A stretch of 9,527 nt of DNA from Lachnospiraceae bacterium (lineage in GTDB: Bacteria > Bacillota > Clostridia > Lachnospirales > Lachnospiraceae): assembly GCA_024403585.1 (NCBI GenBank), contig JAKSRN010000056.1, positions 1 through 9,527 of the forward strand. Direction: 5' to 3'. The notes under the pieces are model-generated. The model ran no database searches, was not told where the DNA came from, and saw only the letters and a program-made list of their open reading frames with translations. Positions 7,501-9,527 of this stretch are shown one piece after another (the first letter of the stretch is position 1; each line of letters opens with the position of its first letter). A program made the translations under genes and the position numbers.

Positions 7501-7938
7501 AAGAACGGAATCCTTCTTATGTTTTGCCAGGAGCAGATCGGCCTCCGCCTCCGGGTCAATGATCCAGCCCCGCTCTCTCATATTGGCAAAGACTGTCTGA
7601 AAATCCGGATGGGGAAGGATGCTCTGTTCCAGTCTTCGATCAATGGCATCCACGATCCCATGCAAGACTCTGTGATCAATCCCTGTGTAAAGTTCCTGAC
7701 ATCGGTCCAGGGGGATGGAGCGTCTGCTTCTCCCTTTTGGATCCATAAAAAAACGACAGGATACGTCCTCTGTCTGTGCGATATAAAATGTGTCGAATGT
7801 ACTGCCTTCCTTGTAGATCTGCAGATTCAAAAACGGCTCACCCAGGTAAGAGCCCAGCACCTGCTCTGTACACTTTTTCTTATCCTGATTGCAACACGCA
7901 AGAAACTTTTTGGGTGTCAGATATTCTTTCGGGTCCAT
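4537..7938 (-). CDS. NLR-like STAND NTPase with BspA-type leucine-rich repeats
   Basis: This 1133-residue protein has the NLR layout: effector candidate, NTPase switch, repeat sensor. Residues 1-205 match no domain I know; a hydrophobic stretch at 144-155 (SVLLMILLLAAI) is too short for a clear membrane helix. YVRRGDLLDEAEKKL (211-225) resembles the FVGR-type lead-in of NB-ARC domains. Walker A is GAPGDGKS at 241-248, Walker B VLLVIDN at 307-313 with D312, and a sensor arginine lies in IITSR at 335-339. The winged-helix part ends in MIHPLVCELI (531-540), at the place of the MHD motif. Residues 735-1092 hold about 14 units of roughly 24 residues of the form LPxxLxxIGxxAFxxCxxLxG (LRR_5), capped by GFEGSTAEDYARKFG (1112-1126), the usual BspA-type end. 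The ATG lies 7 nt behind GGAGG. Members of this class act in antiphage defence or signalling; which applies here is inference. It is a single-gene transcript between a convergent Mo regulator and a divergent antiporter, with no defence partner visible. Confidence 0.9.
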   Translation of the reverse strand: MDPKEYLTPKKFLACCNQDKKKCTEQVLGSYLGEPFLNLQIYKEGSTFDTFYIAQTEDVSCRFFMDPKGRSRRSIPLDRCQELYTGIDHRVLHGIVDAIDRRLEQSILPHPDFQTVFANMRERGWIIDPEAEADLLLAKHKKDSVLLMILLLAAIFQDYYSGVGICRKVRYFLEQYDPFKNATPSAVLFREKAGNIPSISPISDLKTNQTYVRRGDLLDEAEKKLGRLENLGEKRFLLFYGAPGDGKSELARAYAREYEGRKYREEFWLTCPHGDEQLSLTSLCCDGASGYSSVELLDILTNAPSDVLLVIDNCNVQINALINELYYHTGDATVIITSRLSNLSGFDQRNALQVLSEKQDQFCLEVFRRNYEKKQIAGTLRIKAEELAAAEEICQRVYLNPLFISMIASFLREHASKISIRDFNRKLSKGLLEAFPKYSQLDFRKDAEESIRMEPRDVLQVILSEELNCIRVFAEEERQIMHLMILFPAEPLSQALVSEILGDNEEQFLMDSVIDRLQGISLLQKDGSQIMIHPLVCELIQSGVLMDNGVPILYDQEERDRFYSHILQHILLFDQKKIRDCMHIAHMIFSAIHKPDPALCLLFYAYYDKKEGSRYLAEASPQLTEPFMIVCWDTLQGKIFKLWNLLSGETEMLLDLSRRRKAGRYYKNENPPFVVRECTDQEEIPSEAVLLLFYEGRRDSLSPLLIDLTKGIQGHEILAIPDLFMRNTRMIFQIRLPENLKRIGDWAFDNCKGLTGTLELPDSLEVIGKGAFNQCAGLTGGLHLPENLRVLDEMAFCYCDNLQGQVHLPDHLEVLGDLVFCMSRGLTGQVKMPSSLRELGEKAFYNCCLDPEERFLALMRKKKREEKKKRREIYISPVAERIENEAFYGRSDLGGVLKLPLSLQSIGDQAFYQCSRITGSLSFPSSLKRIGLGAFFGCSMLKGEVDLPDSLEELGEGAFFGCSGLEGPLRLSRSIKKIPSAAFFLCTGLTSISNIENLSALREIGMGAFFNCVQLKGDLYLPENLERIDDGAFDCCSGITNIFFSRSGKLRELGQGSFSRCSGIKGTIRIPISVESVGRGCFQYCGVDTCIVMSRDTILHTGFVDPSVKIVGFEGSTAEDYARKFGNPFVVLE
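4663..5736 (-). repeat. About fourteen 72-bp coding repeats (BspA-type LRR region)
   Basis: The DNA encodes diverged 24-residue units starting at residues 735, 760, 784, 808, 832, 875, 899, 923, 947, 971, about 999, 1021, about 1049 and 1070. Most keep the core AF-x-x-C. Units 5 and 6 are separated by an inserted segment (residues 848-874) rich in Lys and Arg. Divergence between units suggests an old array rather than recent slippage. Confidence 0.8.
5310..5362. other. 18-bp perfect palindrome beside a 34-nt pyrimidine tract inside the NLR-like gene
   Basis: GAGAGATATATATCTCTC (5310-5327) is a perfect palindrome. One base later, 5329-5362 is pure pyrimidine on the plus strand, so purine on the coding strand. 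Together they encode the basic insert and the residues that follow it (about 860-876). A protein reason is enough to explain the tract (Lys and Arg codons), but the palindrome is not required by it. Confidence 0.6.
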
Positions 7939-7962
7939 CCCATAACCTCCACTTTTATATTC

Positions 7963-7978
7963 TGGTTCTATTATAGCA
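7963..7978 (-). promoter_or_regulatory. Extended -10 promoter of the NLR-like gene
   Basis: On the minus strand TGC TATAAT (7978-7970) is a consensus extended -10, placing transcription start near 7963 and giving a leader of about 25 nt. At the -35 position (7998-7993) the sequence is CACATT, which does not match consensus. The 11-bp repeats begin 3 bp behind that point, so activator-dependent transcription is plausible. Confidence 0.55.
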
Positions 7979-8001
7979 ATATCTTTTTCAAAAATGTGGT
8001 C

Positions 8002-8045
8002 TGTACAGAATTTGTACAGAGTTTGTACAGAATTTGTAACGTTTG
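8002..8045. repeat. Tandem 11-bp TGTACAGAATT repeats, candidate regulator-binding array
   Basis: TGTACAGAATT (8002-8012), TGTACAGAGTT (8013-8023) and TGTACAGAATT (8024-8034) are followed by a degraded unit beginning TGTAACG (8035). A further TGTTCA lies at 8044-8049. The 11-bp phase places each core on the same helix face. PhoB/OmpR-family response regulators bind direct repeats with this period. The array abuts the missing -35 of the NLR-like gene and lies about 50 bp upstream of the antiporter promoter, so it could affect either gene. Confidence 0.6.
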
Positions 8046-8087
8046 TTCAAGTCAATTTTTTCGATGCTTTTTATGTAGCATATTGTT

Positions 8088-8116
8088 TTGACCTCTCCCT
8101 CTTACCATGCAATAAT
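8088..8116 (+). promoter_or_regulatory. Sigma-A-type promoter of the NhaC-family gene
   Basis: TTGACC (8088-8093), a 17-bp spacer and AATAAT (8111-8116) preceded by TGC, combining a good -35 with an extended -10. Start of transcription would be near 8123, leaving a leader of about 95 nt. Confidence 0.65.
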
Positions 8117-8163
8117 AGATAGTAATAGGTTCCGGCACCTGTGATCTGCCTTATTAAATCCAC

Positions 8164-8179
8164 GGCACATGCATATGCC
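8164..8179. promoter_or_regulatory. Near-palindrome in the antiporter leader
   Basis: GGCACATGCATATGCC is a 16-bp palindrome apart from one mismatched base pair of positions. It lies in the 5' leader about 40 nt before the start codon. It could be a DNA operator; as RNA the stem is short and interrupted. Confidence 0.25.
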
Positions 8180-8217
8180 TGAACACAAATCATATTCATA
8201 TTATGAGGGGGGTATCT

Positions 8218-9527
8218 ATGAATCAAACACAGAAAAAGGGGAACCCGATCGCGCTTCTGCCAATCGGTGTATTTCTCGTCATTTATCTTGGCACAGGTCT
8301 CGTCTTCGAGTACGGAATGAAGATCGAGATGGGCTTCTACCAGATTCCGGTGGTAGTAGTATTTCTGATGGCTCTGCTGGTTGCCTGCCTGCAGAACAGA
8401 AAAGTGAATTTTGAGGACAAGCTGTCCATTATGGCACAGGGTGTCGGAGACAAAAACATCCTGATCATGATCCTGATCTTCATGGAGGCAGGAATCTTTG
8501 TAGGCGTTGTTGGACGTGACAGTGCACCGAGTGTGGCTTATTTCATGCTTTCCATCATTCCTCACCAGTTTGCTGTTGCAGTACTGTTTCTGGTTGCCTG
8601 TCTGGTTTCCATCTCCATGGGAACTTCTGTAGGAACCATCACACTGATCGTACCGATCGGCGTTGCTGTTGCAGAGGCTTCCGGTTTTTCCATGCCACTT
8701 TGTGTTGCTTCCGTCATGGGTGGTGCCATGTTTGGAGACAACCTCTCCTTCATCTCAGATACCACGATTGCAGCCTGCAACGGACAGGGTGTCCCGATGA
8801 AAGATAAATTCCGCGAAAACATTGGCATTGCTCTGCCGGCTGCCATTGTTTCTGTCATCATTATTGTGATCCTTTCCATCCGTTCTGCTACCGGCGGACT
8901 GGAGATTCCGGACTATAGTCTGATCAATATTATTCCATATGTGATCGTACTTGTAGGCGGAATCATCGGAATCAATGTATTTGTTGTCCTTCTTCTTGGA
9001 ATCCTCTCCGGTTCCGTGATCATGCTGGCAACAGGCTCCATTGCAGGTACAGAGCTTCTTTCCTCTATGGGTGCCGGTGCCTCCGGCATGTTTGAGACTG
9101 CTATGGTAGCCATTCTCGTATCTGCAATCTGTGCTCTGGTCCGTGAATACGGTGGTTTCGATGCCCTGTTGAATGGCCTCTACTCTGTATTCCATGGTTA
9201 CAAGGGTGGTCTTCTTGGTATCGGCGTTCTGGTACTTCTTCTGGACATTGCCACTGCCAACAATACCGTTGCAATCGTAATGGCAAACCCGATTGCAAAA
9301 GAAATGTCTGATTCTTACCATATTACGCCTAGCAAGACAGCTTCCATTCTGGATACCTTCTCCTGTATCTCACAGGGAATCATTCCTTATGGTGCGCAGA
9401 TGCTGGTAGCACTTTCAGCGGTTACTGCCCTGGGCTATAATATTTCAGCATTCCAGATCATCCCATTGATGTTCTATCCGTTTATGCTGCTGATCAGTTC
9501 ATTGCTCTTTATTCTTGTTTTTAACAA
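8218..9527 (+). CDS. NhaC-family Na+/H+ antiporter, 3' end cut by the window
   Basis: A membrane protein of the NhaC family (TC 2.A.35), which exchanges sodium for protons; some relatives exchange organic acids, e.g. malate/lactate. The frame is open for 436 codons to the window edge without a stop. Family signature GDNLSFISDTT is at 173-183, and MGTSVGTITLIVPIGVA at 134-150 is the preceding core segment. DIATANNTVAIVMANPIA (343-360) and ASILDTFSCISQGIIPYGAQ (375-394) match the second conserved half. About ten hydrophobic segments are visible, the first at 11-30. Family members are commonly 430-480 residues, so only a short tail is likely missing. The ATG is 5 nt behind AGGGGGG (8206-8212), with a good promoter at 8088-8116. 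It is divergent from the NLR-like gene. True substrate is not readable: simple Na+/H+ exchange and a carboxylate or other exchanger both fit. Confidence 0.9.
   Translation, partial: MNQTQKKGNPIALLPIGVFLVIYLGTGLVFEYGMKIEMGFYQIPVVVVFLMALLVACLQNRKVNFEDKLSIMAQGVGDKNILIMILIFMEAGIFVGVVGRDSAPSVAYFMLSIIPHQFAVAVLFLVACLVSISMGTSVGTITLIVPIGVAVAEASGFSMPLCVASVMGGAMFGDNLSFISDTTIAACNGQGVPMKDKFRENIGIALPAAIVSVIIIVILSIRSATGGLEIPDYSLINIIPYVIVLVGGIIGINVFVVLLLGILSGSVIMLATGSIAGTELLSSMGAGASGMFETAMVAILVSAICALVREYGGFDALLNGLYSVFHGYKGGLLGIGVLVLLLDIATANNTVAIVMANPIAKEMSDSYHITPSKTASILDTFSCISQGIIPYGAQMLVALSAVTALGYNISAFQIIPLMFYPFMLLISSLLFILVFN

Noticed and set aside
7457..7510. Membrane-anchored N-terminus for the NLR-like protein
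   Set aside because: Residues 144-155 are hydrophobic but only about twelve long, with charged residues on both sides; more likely a buried helix.
8064..8081. ATGCT/AGCAT hairpin before the antiporter promoter as a terminator
   Set aside because: A 5-bp AT-rich stem with no clean T-tract, and no gene ends there on either strand.
8071..9321. Minus-strand open frames opposite the antiporter
   Set aside because: The plus strand encodes a continuous NhaC-family protein with diagnostic motifs; the antisense frames are rich in His, Asp and Thr from complementing hydrophobic codons and have no start context.

Overview
The window looks like a chromosomal segment from a gut-type Clostridia bacterium, most likely Lachnospiraceae. 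This rests on protein style (Clostridia-type NhaC antiporter, BspA-type leucine-rich repeats with the typical C-terminal cap, a clostridial single-chain Mo aldehyde oxidoreductase), strong AGGAGG-like ribosome sites, short intergenic gaps and balanced base composition. No species can be named from the sequence alone. I see no rRNA, tRNA, IS element, CRISPR array or prophage gene.

Layout, left to right. (1) Positions 8-2770 (minus) hold a complete single-chain molybdenum hydroxylase of the Desulfovibrio gigas Mop type: two [2Fe-2S] domains followed by the Mo-pterin catalytic domain. Directly upstream, in the same direction, is a small unrecognised ORF (about 2795-3094) ending 24 nt before the mop start. 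Its natural N-terminus coincides with an ATA/ATT codon behind a ribosome site, not an ATG. (2) Divergent from this pair, 3305-4240 (plus) encodes a two-domain protein: a MocA/MobA-like nucleotidyltransferase fold whose substrate-loop signature is badly degenerate, joined to a ModE-type winged helix. It looks like a molybdenum-responsive regulator built from a retired cofactor-synthesis enzyme, and it probably acts on the divergent promoter region (3095-3304), which carries an AT-rich inverted repeat. (3) The 296-nt gap 4241-4536 between convergent genes holds a small hairpin, a striking nested set of perfect inverted repeats (4261-4372) that folds as a three-way-junction RNA, and a strong bidirectional terminator (4429-4455). 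(4) Positions 4537-7938 (minus) encode an 1133-residue STAND NTPase with about 14 C-terminal BspA-type repeats, i.e. a bacterial NLR-like protein with an unrecognised N-terminal domain. (5) The divergent region 7939-8217 carries an extended -10 promoter for the NLR-like gene with a run of 11-bp TGTACA repeats just behind it, and a good sigma-A-type promoter for the next gene. (6) Positions 8218-9527 (plus) are an NhaC-family antiporter running off the right edge.

The first three genes form a coherent molybdenum module: enzyme, small partner and Mo-pterin-type regulator. The NLR-like gene and the antiporter are not obviously connected to it. The NLR-like protein may be a defence or signalling gene sitting among metabolic genes. 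The best candidates for something undescribed are the nucleotidyltransferase-ModE fusion, the structured RNA behind it, the small protein with the odd start, and the NLR-like protein with its repeat-controlled promoter.
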